A stretch of 64,000 nucleotides of DNA from Anaerolineales bacterium. Its GTDB lineage: Bacteria; Chloroflexota; Anaerolineae; Anaerolineales; Villigracilaceae. The stretch's first letter is position 1. Each line of letters starts with the position of its first letter. Below the pieces are notes generated by a model, which saw nothing but the letters and a program-made list of their open reading frames with translations, searched no databases and was not told where the DNA came from. The position numbers and the translations under genes were made by a program. This document shows, in pieces, positions 7,933 through 16,166 of the stretch. The stretch lies in NCBI GenBank assembly GCA_030583885.1, contig CP129480.1, forward strand, positions 1,798,001 to 1,862,000, given 5' to 3'.

Positions 7933-9624
7933 ATGCGATCCATAATTTTGCAGGCGCGTTACTGGCGTATCGTTTTGTTCTTTGCGCGTGTCGCAGCGAG
8001 CATCATCTTTTGGGATATTTTTTTACGGCGCATCGGGCTTGGCACCCTTGCGAAAGGCACTCGTCCACAACGGCTGCGGAAAATTGCAATTCGATTTCGC
8101 GGACTGGCGATCCGTCTCGGTGGCGTGATGATCAAGGTCGGGCAGTTCCTCTCTGCGCGGCTGGATGTGCTTCCGCCCGAGGTCACCGATGAACTGGCAG
8201 GATTACAGGATGAGGTGCCGCCAGTGGATTTTGAATCCATCCGCCTCCAAACCGAACTCGACCTTGGTTCTGCTGTCGAGGATGTTTTTCTTGCCTTTGC
8301 CAAGGAACCTGTCGCTGCCGCATCTTTAGGGCAGGTTCATTGCGCTCGATTGCTCCCACACGAGGCGGAGAGCCTGGGTTTTGATCATGTAGTGGTCAAG
8401 ATACTGCGACCGAATATCGAGCAGATCGTGGATGTGGATATGACCGCGATTCGGGTAGTGGGCGGCTGGTTGAAACGGTACCACCCCGTGAGTGACCGCG
8501 CCGATGTGCCTGCGATCGTCGAGGAGTTCGCGGCGATCCTTCAAGCGGAACTGGACTATTTGTCAGAGGGGAAGAATGCCGAAACATTTGCGACCAATTT
8601 CAAGGGCGATGGAGGCCTGCATGTCCCGCGTGTGGTGTGGAATCGGACGACCCGCCGCGTGCTCACGCTGGAGGATGTCACTGCCATCAAGATCACTGAT
8701 TATGAAGCGATCACTGCCGCAGGTGTTGACCGTGCTAAAGTGGCGGATCGTTTGCTGGCAACGTATTTAAAGCAGATCTTCGAGGATGGGTTCTTCCATG
8801 CCGACCCGCACCCTGGAAATTTGTTTATCCTGCCATTGCCTGAAAAGGACGAAGACGGCTCGACAAAATTCCGCCTGACATTCATTGACTTTGGCATGGT
8901 GGGTCGTATGCCAGACCGTTTGGTGGAGGGGTTGCGGGAGGCGGTAATCTCGGTCGGTTTGCAGGATGCGCCGCGTCTGATTAGGGCATATCAAACCCTG
9001 GGCGTACTGCTTCCGAGTGCGAATATCAAGTTGTTGGAGGAAGCCAGCGGTCAATTGTTCGACCGATTCTGGGGCATGAGCATGAACCAACTGCGCAGCA
9101 TCCGCCATGACGAGATGGTAAAGTTCGGGCTGCAGTTCCGCGAGTTGATGCTGAGCATGCCGTTCCAGTTGCCTGAAAACCTTTTACTGCTTGGCAGGAC
9201 CATCGGAATTCTATCAGGCATGTGTACGGGCTTGAATTCCGATTTCAATCTTTGGTTGCAACTTGCACCGTATGCTAGGAAGTTGACCGATGGTGAAAAT
9301 GGTTCAACCTTCGATGTGTTCCTGAATGAGGCGGGTGAATTTTTCAAAACGCTGATCGCCATCCCTGGCAGGACAGAGCGTGTGCTTGGGCGCATCGAGC
9401 GCGGCGATTTGAGCGTGCAAATGCCGCTGGTTAATCTTCAGATCAGTTATTTGGAGCGGTCTTTGAATCGGTTGACGGGTGGGATTGTGTTTCTTGGGTT
9501 ACTGATCGCAGGCGCGATTTTGTATGATGGTCATACCCTGCTGGCCCAGGGCCTTTTTGCAGGGGCGGGTATCGCTCTGTTTTACGCTCTGTTCCTCGCA
9601 CGGGGAAAACGTCCGTTTCAGTAG
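7933..9624 (+). CDS. ABC1/UbiB (AarF) family atypical kinase
   Basis: A protein of 563 residues starting at the ATG at 7933, 5 bases after ACGGAGG; an in-frame ATG at 7870 lacks a ribosome site. The family signature KVGQFLSARLDVLPPE (the KxGQ motif), AAASLGQVH, the catalytic FFHADPHPGNLF and the metal-binding TFIDFGMVGRM are all seen. Two hydrophobic helices close the C-terminus, as is normal for UbiB proteins. The family supports isoprenoid quinone or lipid metabolism at the membrane, with ATPase rather than classic kinase activity. No quinone genes are adjacent, so the exact role cannot be set. Confidence 0.93.
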   Translation: MRSIILQARYWRIVLFFARVAASIIFWDIFLRRIGLGTLAKGTRPQRLRKIAIRFRGLAIRLGGVMIKVGQFLSARLDVLPPEVTDELAGLQDEVPPVDFESIRLQTELDLGSAVEDVFLAFAKEPVAAASLGQVHCARLLPHEAESLGFDHVVVKILRPNIEQIVDVDMTAIRVVGGWLKRYHPVSDRADVPAIVEEFAAILQAELDYLSEGKNAETFATNFKGDGGLHVPRVVWNRTTRRVLTLEDVTAIKITDYEAITAAGVDRAKVADRLLATYLKQIFEDGFFHADPHPGNLFILPLPEKDEDGSTKFRLTFIDFGMVGRMPDRLVEGLREAVISVGLQDAPRLIRAYQTLGVLLPSANIKLLEEASGQLFDRFWGMSMNQLRSIRHDEMVKFGLQFRELMLSMPFQLPENLLLLGRTIGILSGMCTGLNSDFNLWLQLAPYARKLTDGENGSTFDVFLNEAGEFFKTLIAIPGRTERVLGRIERGDLSVQMPLVNLQISYLERSLNRLTGGIVFLGLLIAGAILYDGHTLLAQGLFAGAGIALFYALFLARGKRPFQ

Positions 9625-9627
9625 TAC

Positions 9628-9664
9628 AAAAAAGAACGGCAACTGAAAGTCGCGGTTCTTTTTT
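9628..9664. terminator. Bidirectional intrinsic terminator
   Basis: Stem AAAAAAGAAC / GTTCTTTTTT with further inner pairs separates the converging UbiB-like gene and the small gene at 9663-9878. Confidence 0.85.
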
Positions 9665-9878
9665 ATGAAGATTTTTCTTCCGTCTTTTTGATGGCTGCAT
9701 CGATCAGGCTGCGAAATGCCAGCAGCATTTCCTTGCGCGCAGCGCGGCGGTGCTCCAAAAAGCCGGGCGGCAGGATGGTCTCCATACTCTTGCGCATTTC
9801 ATGCCCTGCAGCCTTCATATGTTCCAGCGCTTCGGGCGGAAGTTTATCCCGCATGGATTTGCGTTTTTCTTCGCTCAT
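9663..9878 (-). CDS. Small helical protein with an internal tandem duplication
   Basis: A protein of 71 residues with AAGGAG ahead of its ATG and a TATAAT at 9908-9903 about 25 bases further up. It holds two copies of a roughly 23-residue unit: LPPEALEHMKAAGHEMRKS, then LPPGFLEHRRAARKEML. The rest is charged and helical; no signal peptide or membrane segment. I know of no function. The clear start signals and the repeat argue that it is a real gene. Confidence 0.7.
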   Translation of the reverse strand: MSEEKRKSMRDKLPPEALEHMKAAGHEMRKSMETILPPGFLEHRRAARKEMLLAFRSLIDAAIKKTEEKSS

Positions 9879-9920
9879 GGGTCGCTCCTTGTTCCTCCCT
9901 GATTATAGCACCAATGGAAT

Positions 9921-10421
9921 TTACGGCGCCCCGGGTGTCATCGGCGGAAATTGGGACATGTCCATAATCGGGTCTATCTCCAGGTTTTCGACCCTGATCC
10001 AGCATGGGTTGTTGAAATATGGATTCCTGATCACGATCCAGCCCGGTTCGCTTCCAACACCAAGGATGACGACATTTTGTCTTCCCCGTGTTCCGGGGTC
10101 AACATTGCTGATTAACGTATAGTTTTCGCCGGGGCCTGTCCAGCAGCCTGCAAACACGATCACGGCAGCCGGCTTGGGGACGGGTTTTTCCGTGGGGGGG
10201 CCGGCGGGAGTTTCAGTAAAACTTGGCGTTTCTGTCGCTGTTGGCGGCAGCGGGGTTGGCGTAACTGCGCCGGCAGTTTGAGTCAACATGACAACAGCCA
10301 ATTCGGCCGCTCTTGTACCGACAATGTCCACAGGTGGGGTGGCGGCTTGTGGCGCGCAGGCCGCAATGATGGTTGCGATCAGAAGGCTGATCGTGGTGTT
10401 GCGAAAAGGGTATGATCTCAT
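9921..10421 (-). CDS. Lipoprotein with an SH3-like domain
   Basis: A protein of 166 residues. The N-terminus is a lipoprotein signal with lipobox IAAC near residue 22, so it should be anchored on the outer face of the membrane. A Thr/Pro-rich linker (about residues 45-80) leads to a compact C-terminal domain with AGCWTGPGENY and CWIRVENL, which resembles bacterial SH3 domains. A similar domain closes the lipoprotein at 39420-40937. It follows glnS after 17 bases on the same strand and may be co-transcribed with it; no functional link is evident. Confidence 0.75.
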   Translation of the reverse strand: MRSYPFRNTTISLLIATIIAACAPQAATPPVDIVGTRAAELAVVMLTQTAGAVTPTPLPPTATETPSFTETPAGPPTEKPVPKPAAVIVFAGCWTGPGENYTLISNVDPGTRGRQNVVILGVGSEPGWIVIRNPYFNNPCWIRVENLEIDPIMDMSQFPPMTPGAP

Positions 10422-10438
10422 TTTTTTGCTCCAGGGAT

Positions 10439-12115
10439 TTACTTTGTCTTCTTCTCCAATTTTGCCCAGGTATCCTTCAAGTTGACCGTCAGGTTGAACA
10501 CAGGCTTTTCGGGTGTGGAGTCTTTGTCCACACAGAAGTAGCCGAGCCGCTCGAACTGGAGGCGCGAACCAACTTCGGGCGAGGCAAGATGCGGTTCCAC
10601 GTAGCCGTTGAGAATCTCCAGGGAGTTTGGATTCAAACAGGCAAGGTATCCTTCATCTCCCTCTTCGGGGTCTTCCTTCGTGAAGAGACGGTCGTACATG
10701 CGGACTTCCACTTCTTTGGCGTGTTTCGCAGATACCCAATGAATCGTGGATTTGACCTTGCGTCCATCGGACGCATCACCGCCTTTGGTGGACGGGTCAT
10801 ATGTAGCGTGGACTTCGATGACGTTGCCGTTTTTATCCTTGACCACATCCGTGCATTTGATGAAATACGCATAGCGCAGGCGGACTTCATTGCCGGGGAA
10901 GAGGCGGTAATACTTCGGCGGCGGGTTCTCACGAAAATCGTCCTGCTCGATGTAAATGACCTTCGAGAACGGGACTTTGCGCGTGCCGGCCGACGGGTCT
11001 TCGGGGTTGTTGACCGCATCCATCTCTTCGACAAGATCGTCGGGATAGTTGTCGATCACCACTTTCAACGGGCGGATGACCGCCATACGGCGCAGGGCCG
11101 TCTTGTTCAGGTCATCGCGTACGCATGCTTCGAGCAGCGAAACATCGCTGATGCTGTAATTCTTCGCAACGCCCACTCGGCGGATAAAATCCAGGATGGC
11201 TTCTGCCGTATAACCGCGACGGCGCATTGCGCGCAATGTGGGCATGCGTGGATCATCCCAGCCGTTGACATGATCCTCCTCGACCAAGCGCCTGAGCTTG
11301 CGCTTGCTCATCACGGTGTAGGTCATGTTCAGGCGCGCGAACTCGATCTGGCGCGGTTTGAAAACTTCCAGCTGTTCCAAAAACCATTCATATAACGGAC
11401 GATGATTTTCGTATTCGAGCGAACACAACGAATGGGTGATGCCTTCCATCGAGTCGTTCTGTCCATGCGACCAGTCGTACAGCGGATAGATTTTCCATTT
11501 GCTGCTCGTGCGGTGGTGCGGTGGCTCATGGATGATACGGTACATCACGGGGTCGCGCATGTTGATGTTGGGATGCGCCATGTCGATTTTTGCGCGCAGC
11601 ACCCGCGACCCGTCGGGGAATTCGCCGTTCCTCATGCGTTCGAGCAGGTCCATGTTCTCTTCCGCGTTGCGGTCGCGGAAAGGGGAATTTTTTCCAGGTT
11701 CGGTCAGCGTGCCGCGATTGGCACTCACTTCTTCAGGAGTCTGATCGTCCACATACGCTTTTCTATCCAGCACTAGCTTCTTTGCCCAATCATACAGCAA
11801 ATCGAAGTAATCGGATGCGTATGTCACCTTGACCCACTGGATGCCGAGCCAGCGCGCATCGTCCATAATGGCTTCCACGAACTCGGTCTCTTCCTTGGTC
11901 GGGTTGGTGTCGTCGAAGCGCAGGATCAACTCGCCGTTGTTTTCCTTCGCAACGAGATAATCGATCATGAACGCCTTGACGTGCCCGATGTGTAAATACC
12001 CATTCGGTTCGGGGGGCAGGCGTGTGCGGACATAGTTGAAACGTCCGTTTTTCAAGTCTTCCGCAACGGCTTCGCGGATGAAATCAGTTGGTTTAATTTC
12101 TTCTTCGGGACTCAT
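10439..12115 (-). CDS. glnS: Glutaminyl-tRNA synthetase
   Basis: A protein of 558 residues, close to the 554 of the E. coli enzyme. It charges tRNA-Gln directly with glutamine. Class I motifs are present: the HIGH box in [12 protein letters not shown] near residue 40 and the KMSKS-equivalent VMSKRKL near residue 270. GlnRS-specific blocks such as [10 protein letters not shown] and [10 protein letters not shown] are also clear. No zinc or extra N-terminal domain is seen. A tRNA-Gln(CUG) gene lies about 550 bases away on the other strand. Its promoter region is shared with the divergent membrane protein gene at 12284. Confidence 0.97.
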   Translation of the reverse strand: MSPEEEIKPTDFIREAVAEDLKNGRFNYVRTRLPPEPNGYLHIGHVKAFMIDYLVAKENNGELILRFDDTNPTKEETEFVEAIMDDARWLGIQWVKVTYASDYFDLLYDWAKKLVLDRKAYVDDQTPEEVSANRGTLTEPGKNSPFRDRNAEENMDLLERMRNGEFPDGSRVLRAKIDMAHPNINMRDPVMYRIIHEPPHHRTSSKWKIYPLYDWSHGQNDSMEGITHSLCSLEYENHRPLYEWFLEQLEVFKPRQIEFARLNMTYTVMSKRKLRRLVEEDHVNGWDDPRMPTLRAMRRRGYTAEAILDFIRRVGVAKNYSISDVSLLEACVRDDLNKTALRRMAVIRPLKVVIDNYPDDLVEEMDAVNNPEDPSAGTRKVPFSKVIYIEQDDFRENPPPKYYRLFPGNEVRLRYAYFIKCTDVVKDKNGNVIEVHATYDPSTKGGDASDGRKVKSTIHWVSAKHAKEVEVRMYDRLFTKEDPEEGDEGYLACLNPNSLEILNGYVEPHLASPEVGSRLQFERLGYFCVDKDSTPEKPVFNLTVNLKDTWAKLEKKTK

Positions 12116-12234
12116 GGATGAACAACCTTCAATCGGATTTTTTGAGGATGAAAAACCGCTTCTTTCTTAATGGATACCGGTCAGCGTTTCGGGAACATTT
12201 TACCCGCCGCAGGAGTCGTTTAAATATACTGCTC

Positions 12235-12263
12235 ATTATAACAAAGTGAAACTGTTTTATAAT
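12235..12263. promoter_or_regulatory. Symmetric bidirectional promoter between glnS and the 110-residue membrane protein gene
   Basis: TATAAT on the plus strand at 12258-12263 and TATAAT on the minus strand at 12240-12235 are 17 bases apart. The reverse complement of each -10 (ATTATA) therefore sits exactly where the other's -35 would be. Confidence 0.55.
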
Positions 12264-12283
12264 ACATTCGAACGGAGTAAACC

Positions 12284-12616
12284 ATGGAAGAAAAAAAAGG
12301 AAATTTCTACGCTACATTTTTTGACAAGGATGCCGTGCTTAAGTTCGCCCGCTGGGCTGGGATCCTCGCCTGGGTCGTTCTGGGAGTCTACCTTTTAACC
12401 ACACTGAACTCCTTCCTGCAGTTCATGATCCAATTTGCCACTGGCGTGTTCTACCAAAAGGGAATGTCCATCTTTGATATTCTCGGCTACTTTTCTCCCT
12501 ACCTGCTTCAGATCGTACCCGGGCTGGTATATTTCTTCGGCCTGAAGTTCGTGGAACACGCCTCGCTGATCCTTATGGATCTGGAGGAAAGCGCCCGCCG
12601 CGCCGTACGAAAATAG
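12284..12616 (+). CDS. Small membrane protein, unknown function
   Basis: A protein of 110 residues. ACGGAG precedes the ATG and a TATAAT ends 20 bases upstream, so the mRNA leader is very short. Two hydrophobic segments (about residues 27-50 and 70-90) flank an aromatic-rich loop; the C-terminus is basic and probably cytosolic. No family recognised. It is read away from glnS and toward the tRNA gene. Confidence 0.65.
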   Translation: MEEKKGNFYATFFDKDAVLKFARWAGILAWVVLGVYLLTTLNSFLQFMIQFATGVFYQKGMSIFDILGYFSPYLLQIVPGLVYFFGLKFVEHASLILMDLEESARRAVRK

Positions 12617-12618
12617 AC

Positions 12619-12647
12619 TTGCCCATGGCGGGCTGCCATGATAAAAT
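12619..12647 (+). promoter_or_regulatory. Promoter of tRNA-Gln
   Basis: TTGCCC, a 17-base spacer and TAAAAT, ending 21 bases before the mature tRNA 5' end. Confidence 0.6.
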
Positions 12648-12668
12648 AGCGCCCGCTGGAATAAACAT

Positions 12669-12739
12669 TGGGGGCTCGTCTAATGGCAGGACAGCTGACT
12701 CTGGATCAGCCAGTAGAGGTTCAAATCCTTTGCCCCCAG
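12669..12739 (+). tRNA. tRNA-Gln, anticodon CUG
   Basis: A cloverleaf can be folded by eye: a 7-bp acceptor stem (TGGGGGC/GCCCCCA), anticodon stem GCTGA/TCAGC with loop CTCTGGA (anticodon CTG), a T arm with TTCAAAT, and discriminator G. CCA is not encoded. The weak first acceptor pair beginning with U is typical of bacterial tRNA-Gln. It reads CAG codons. Confidence 0.93.
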
Positions 12740-12741
12740 CT

Positions 12742-12770
12742 AACTCCCTCTTGCGAGGGAGTTTTTTCTT
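12742..12770 (+). terminator. Intrinsic terminator of tRNA-Gln
   Basis: Perfect 9-bp stem AACTCCCTC/GAGGGAGTT with a TTGC loop, followed by a T run, starting 3 bases after the tRNA. Confidence 0.9.
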
Positions 12771-12838
12771 CGTACAAACCGTGCGGCGGGTATAATCAAA
12801 CCCATCTGTCCCACCTCAAACTGCTTAAAGGACAAACC

Positions 12839-14275
12839 ATGTTTGATTCTGCCAGTGAGGAGTACCTAAATACCTTGTTCGAATACGCGCCAATTTCACT
12901 ATGGGAGCAGGATTTCAGCTCCATCAAAAGCCTGTTTGACGATTTGAGGCGGCGGGGGGTCGAATCCCTGGATGCCTACCTCGACGAACATCCACACTTT
13001 GTGGACGAGTGTATGGGGAACATTAAAGTACTGAATGTCAACCAGAAGACCGTCTCCATGTTGAAAGCGGATTCGAAAGCCGCCCTGCTTGCAAACCTCG
13101 ATCAGGTTTTCCGTGCTGGGATGCGTCATCACTTTCGGGAGGAACTGCTCGCACTCTGGAGGGGGGATGTCAGCTGGTCGGGTGAGGGGGTCAACTATGC
13201 GTTGGACGGCGAAGCGCTCGATATCCTTTTGCATTGGCGTATTCTCCCGCAATATGAAAATAGCTGGGAGCATGTTCTGGTTACGCTGGAGGATATCACG
13301 GCGCGTAAAAAAGCCGAGCGGCGTTTTCAAAACCTGTTCGAAGCCTCGCCAATATCCCTGTGGGAGGAGGACTACAGTGCCATCAAGGCATATTTTGACT
13401 CATTGCGCGCTCAAGGGATTGTTGATTTCGAGTCCTATTTGAATGACCACCCTGAAGCTGCGCTTCATTGCGCTGGTTTAATTCAAGTCTTGAATGTTAA
13501 CCAGAAAACACTCGAATTGTTTGGTGCATCGTCCAAGGAACATCTTTTTGGTAATTTGCACCAGGTTTTTCGAGACGAAATGGGGAACCACTTTGCCAAG
13601 GAACTGGCGGACCTGTGGAATGGCAAACTGTCCTATGCGCGTGAAGGGATCAATTATTCCCTGAATGGCGAACCGATCAGCATCCAGCTTGACTTTCGCG
13701 TCATGCTTGGTCACGAGCACGATTTCGGCTGGGTGATGGTCGCCATTCAGGATATTACCACGCGGAAAAAGGCGGAGGAGTATCTCCGCTATCTTGGCAC
13801 GCATGATGCGTTGACAGGACTGTACAACCGGGCCTATTTTGAAGAGACACTCTTGAAACTGGAGGCTGACCGCAAGGATCCGGTCAGCATGATCATTCTT
13901 GATCTCAATTACCTCAAACAGGTAAATGATCTGCACGGGCATCAGGCGGGTGACAATTTGATCCGCCGCGCTGCCGAAGTGTTCAACGCCGCCTTTGATG
14001 CCGGGCAGGTGGTTGCGCGCATTGGAGGGGATGAGTTTGCGGTCATTCTCCCGGACGACGATGAAGGGGATGCGGCTGAATTCATCAAGCATCTACACGT
14101 ACTGGTTGAACTCAATAACAAATATTATCGCGAACCTGAATTAAGCCTTGCATGTGGTGCTGCCACCAGCCGGCCGGGTATCAGCCTTGAAAAGGTCATC
14201 AGCCTTGCGGATGACGCCATGTACCGATATAAAAGCGAACACCATCGCCGTCGTAAAGATGATGCGCAAATTTGA
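12839..14275 (+). CDS. Diguanylate cyclase with two duplicated PAS-like domains
   Basis: A protein of 478 residues. The start is ATG 12839 with AAGGA ahead; the longer frame would begin inside the tRNA. Residues about 1-155 and 160-300 are two copies of the same PAS-like unit (PISLWEQDFSSIKSLF against PISLWEEDYSAIKAYF; both hold VLNVNQKT and end in DIT.RKKAE). Residues about 310-478 are a GGDEF domain starting HDALTGLYNRAYFE, with the intact active site RIGGDEF. No RxxD inhibitory site is seen five residues before it. No membrane segment: a cytosolic c-di-GMP synthase whose ligand is unknown. No EAL or HD-GYP partner is in the window. Confidence 0.9.
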   Translation: MFDSASEEYLNTLFEYAPISLWEQDFSSIKSLFDDLRRRGVESLDAYLDEHPHFVDECMGNIKVLNVNQKTVSMLKADSKAALLANLDQVFRAGMRHHFREELLALWRGDVSWSGEGVNYALDGEALDILLHWRILPQYENSWEHVLVTLEDITARKKAERRFQNLFEASPISLWEEDYSAIKAYFDSLRAQGIVDFESYLNDHPEAALHCAGLIQVLNVNQKTLELFGASSKEHLFGNLHQVFRDEMGNHFAKELADLWNGKLSYAREGINYSLNGEPISIQLDFRVMLGHEHDFGWVMVAIQDITTRKKAEEYLRYLGTHDALTGLYNRAYFEETLLKLEADRKDPVSMIILDLNYLKQVNDLHGHQAGDNLIRRAAEVFNAAFDAGQVVARIGGDEFAVILPDDDEGDAAEFIKHLHVLVELNNKYYREPELSLACGAATSRPGISLEKVISLADDAMYRYKSEHHRRRKDDAQI

Positions 14276-15551
14276 TGCCGCGCGATTTTCCACATCGACA
14301 TTTTCCACACATCCACACGGTGATTCCATCATGCGCGTGCTGGCCTCAGCGTTCAATGCGGTGGAGCCGGGCGCAGCGGTTAAAAAACATCTGGAGGGAA
14401 AATCCCTGCCCTCCGCGCGAAGGATATTTGCCTTAGGATTGGGAAAAGCTGCCTGCGCGATGACCCAGGCACTTGCGGACGATTTTCTTCTGACGGATTC
14501 GCTCGTCATCACAAAGCACGCTTCCCCCCTGACCTTTGTGCCGGTTACTGTTATCGAAGGCAATCATCCCATCCCCGGCGACTCCAGCCTGCGCGCCGGA
14601 GAGTCTGCGATCAAGTTCCTCACTCAATTAAAAAAAGATGATCTGCTGGTTTGCCTGATCTCCGGCGGCGGCTCGGCGTTGATGACCGCGCCGCTGATCC
14701 CGCTGGCTGATTTGCAGAGGCTTACCTCCATTTTGCTGGCATGCGGTGCGCGCATTGACGAGACCAACACTCTGCGCCGCCATCTTGATGTGTTGAAAGG
14801 TGGAGGGCTGGTCCAACATGCCAATGGCGCGCAAATTATCAGCCTGCTCCTTTCGGACGTGGTCGGTGATTCATTGGAGGCGATTGCCTCTGGTCCCACC
14901 GCTCCAGACCCGTCCACGCGTGAGGATGCCCTGTCCATCATCGAAAAATATGGAATACAAGATGATATTCCCGTTTCGGTCATCCCCGCCCTGCAGGAAA
15001 CAGCAAAATCGGGGGATCCGCTATTTCAAGGGATTCAGAATATTGTGATTGGCAGCAATGTAACCGCCCTAGAATCTGCGTGTAGCCAATCAATGAGGGA
15101 AGGAATTCAATCAAAAATTATAAATAAGGAATTACAAGGCGAAGCACACAAAGTTGGACAGGAGATTGCATTTCAGCTGAGAGATGAGCTTGGGCAAATG
15201 GAACGTCCCTTTTGCCTGCTGGCGGGCGGGGAGACGACAGTGTCTATGCGGGGAGATGGAAAAGGAGGCAGGAATCAGGAACTTGCACTATCCGCGGTGG
15301 ATGGATTGGCCGGCTTGCAGGATGTCATGCTCATTTCGATTGCGACCGATGGAGAGGATGGTCCCACCGATGCGGCAGGTGCGGTGGTGACGGGAGGAAC
15401 TGCTCAAAGGGCTGAAGCGCTCGGGTTGGACGCGGCAGATTATCTGTCCAGGAATGATGCGCATTCGTATTTTGAAAAGCTGGAAGATCTTATCAGGACC
15501 GGCCCAAGCGGGACAAATGTCAATGACCTGCTCCTGTGTTTTGCCTTTTAA
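14259..15551 (+). CDS. Glycerate 2-kinase (MOFRL family)
   Basis: About 430 residues. The start is taken at ATG 14259 (ATG 14262 is equal in merit), because family members begin near the block FSTHPHGDSIMRVLASAFNAVEPG; it overlaps the end of the GGDEF gene by 17 bases. The N-terminal DUF4147 region has LGLGKAACAM and CLISGGGSALM; the C-terminal MOFRL domain has LAGGETTVSMRGDGKGGRNQ and IATDGEDGPTDAAGA. The enzyme phosphorylates D-glycerate to 2-phosphoglycerate, feeding glycerate into lower glycolysis. The overlap suggests translational coupling with the upstream gene. Confidence 0.9.
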   Translation: MMRKFDAARFSTSTFSTHPHGDSIMRVLASAFNAVEPGAAVKKHLEGKSLPSARRIFALGLGKAACAMTQALADDFLLTDSLVITKHASPLTFVPVTVIEGNHPIPGDSSLRAGESAIKFLTQLKKDDLLVCLISGGGSALMTAPLIPLADLQRLTSILLACGARIDETNTLRRHLDVLKGGGLVQHANGAQIISLLLSDVVGDSLEAIASGPTAPDPSTREDALSIIEKYGIQDDIPVSVIPALQETAKSGDPLFQGIQNIVIGSNVTALESACSQSMREGIQSKIINKELQGEAHKVGQEIAFQLRDELGQMERPFCLLAGGETTVSMRGDGKGGRNQELALSAVDGLAGLQDVMLISIATDGEDGPTDAAGAVVTGGTAQRAEALGLDAADYLSRNDAHSYFEKLEDLIRTGPSGTNVNDLLLCFAF

Positions 15552-15603
15552 TGGGGACCCATAGTTGAAAAGCCTGCTATTCAGGTGACGAATGACAGAA
15601 CAA

Positions 15604-15632
15604 TTGTATTTTGTGAAGAAACGCACTAAAAT
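15604..15632 (+). promoter_or_regulatory. Promoter ahead of the NifX-like gene
   Basis: TTGTAT, 17 bases, TAAAAT, about 90 bases ahead of the start codon at 15722. Confidence 0.5.
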
Positions 15633-15721
15633 AGTAGTGTACGTAAGCGTTTTTTTGCATGGATTATTTCGGTCAAACCGTTGATGAATTTTGCTAATCG
15701 TCATGAAAAGGAGCAATAAAG

Positions 15722-16123
15722 ATGAAAATTGCGGTAGTTACAGATGATGGAACAACCATCAGCCAGCACTTTGGACGCGCGACCCATTACTCGGTGGTTA
15801 CGGTTCAGGATGGCAGAATCATTGATCATGAATTGCGCGGAAAGATTGGACATGCACAATTGCATGATGAAGCGCATGAGGATCATAATGATGCAAAGCA
15901 ACCTCACGGCTATGGACCGGCCGCCAAACATCGTCATGGGCGCATGGCAGAGACGATTGTTGACTGCGAGGCGGTGATTTGCCGCGGGATGGGAATGGGC
16001 GCGTATGAAAACATGAAAACGCGCAACATCCGCCCGGTGATCACGGATATTGTCAATATTGACGATGCTGTCCTGTCCTATGCGAGCGGAAAAATCGTTG
16101 ACCATATTGAAAAACTTCATTAG
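15722..16123 (+). CDS. Dinitrogenase iron-molybdenum cofactor (NifX/NafY-like) family protein
   Basis: A protein of 133 residues, AAGGAG ahead of its ATG. It begins MKIAVVTDDGTTISQHFGRA, the classic start of the family, and keeps the later block ICRGMGMGAYENM. A His/Asp-rich insert lies at about residues 45-78 (many His, including HDEAHEDHND and KHRHG), suggesting metal binding. In diazotrophs such proteins carry FeMo-cofactor precursors, but no nif genes are here, and the family has many members of unknown metal-cluster role. The radical SAM gene follows 43 bases later and is a likely partner. Confidence 0.9.
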   Translation: MKIAVVTDDGTTISQHFGRATHYSVVTVQDGRIIDHELRGKIGHAQLHDEAHEDHNDAKQPHGYGPAAKHRHGRMAETIVDCEAVICRGMGMGAYENMKTRNIRPVITDIVNIDDAVLSYASGKIVDHIEKLH

Positions 16124-16166
16124 CAGAGAAGCGAATGTCGCAATGGCATAAAGTGGGGGATTGATT

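Noticed and set aside
10412..11395. Antisense frame of 327 codons across glnS
   Set aside because: glnS is certain; the antisense frame shows no family features or start signals.
12668..12838. N-terminal extension of the GGDEF protein
   Set aside because: The added codons lie in the tRNA-Gln gene and its terminator; ATG 12839 has a ribosome site.
15552..15603. Terminator after the glycerate kinase gene
   Set aside because: No stem with an adjacent T run could be folded there.
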